From NCBI GenBank assembly GCA_018063245.1, contig JAGPBS010000015.1:1-43065 (forward strand): a DNA stretch of 43,065 bases, written 5' to 3'. Below the pieces are notes generated by a model. It searched no databases. It worked only from the letters and a program-made list of their open reading frames with translations, and was not told where the DNA came from. The DNA comes from Alphaproteobacteria bacterium. Lineage in GTDB: Bacteria; Pseudomonadota; Alphaproteobacteria; JAGPBS01. Of this stretch, positions 42,885-43,065 are shown in pieces. Positions within the stretch are counted from its first letter, which is position 1; each line of letters begins with the position of its first letter. The position numbers and the translations under genes were made by a program.

Positions 42885-43065
42885 ATTGTTTGTAAGTTAT
42901 TTTCTGGTATGTATAAGAAAGTGCTTTAAAATTCAGAGCCGTCATATATGGACGCCGATGATAATACAAGAAAAAAATCGAAAGCGATGTGTATAAGGAG
43001 AATTGAAGCTGTCATATATTCGGCATCTATGCGCCATAATGGTTTCTGCATTCTGCTTTTGATCC

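Noticed and set aside
42960-43065. Short frame starting TTG after AAGGAG (LKLSYIRHLCAIMVSAFCF) looking like a signal peptide
   Set aside because: It meets a TGA before the window end and the ribosome-binding site is too close to the TTG. It could be a broken gene start, but there is too little sequence to say.

Overview
This window comes from an AT-rich alphaproteobacterial chromosome. The alphaproteobacterial assignment rests on gene order. On the minus strand lies rsfS-rlmH-gpmI-envC-ctpA-divergent polysaccharide deacetylase-rppH, joined by ATGA overlaps. There are also bamD-recN, fabH-ihfA and murA next to a DUF2948 gene. The AT richness, Sel1-repeat proteins, an F-box/LRR protein and a proline-rich protein with WH2-like actin-binding motifs point to a host-associated or intracellular lineage. 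A Holosporales-like endosymbiont of protists is my best guess, but it is inferred from gene content, not from a marker-gene tree.

Layout. 1-2452: mutS, cut by the window start. 2454-7030: a surface-glycan block of two GT-C-like membrane proteins around a UbiA-family prenyltransferase that is frameshifted in a CT repeat. 7031-9034: a nicotinamidase of the plant NIC type, diverging from a CheY-like receiver protein and an HPt protein. 9028-11839: a large Sel1/TPR plus methyltransferase protein, with a possible frameshift near its start. 11987-13202: yggT, folD and a bidirectional terminator. 13224-15623: a 799-residue Pro/Ala-rich protein with a 66-bp tandem repeat, WH2-like motifs and a C-terminus resembling the WASP connector and acidic segments. 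15881-19288: an MsbA-like exporter, a patatin-like phospholipase, a 146-bp MITE-like element and rpmG. 19350-26310: the conserved rsfS-to-rppH gene block. 26292-27986: a single GT-C-like membrane gene bracketed by perfect 38-bp direct repeats. 28016-31669: nagA, trxB, fabH and ihfA. 31778-36080: a Sel1-repeat protein, a small conserved protein, bamD and recN. 36190-36266: tRNA-Met. 36326-39603: a secreted low-complexity protein and an F-box/LRR protein. 39695-42029: DUF2948, murA and dcd. 42243-42884: an orphan gene with its own promoter and terminator.

How the parts work together. The core genes cover DNA repair (mutS, recN), envelope building and maturation (murA, msbA, bamD, envC, ctpA), ribosome maturation (rsfS, rlmH, rpmG), RNA decay (rppH), one-carbon, redox and fatty-acid metabolism (folD, trxB, fabH) and dUTP supply (dcd). 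Accessory genes sit between these conserved blocks: GT-C/UbiA genes likely to decorate surface polymers, and proteins with eukaryotic-style modules (WH2/VCA-like, F-box, LRR, Sel1) that look like candidate host-directed effectors. The most interesting candidate is the WASP-like protein at 13224-15623. It may be a bacterial actin-nucleation-promoting factor, and its neighbours in the window include a ubiquitin-ligase-adaptor mimic and a Sel1-repeat methyltransferase.
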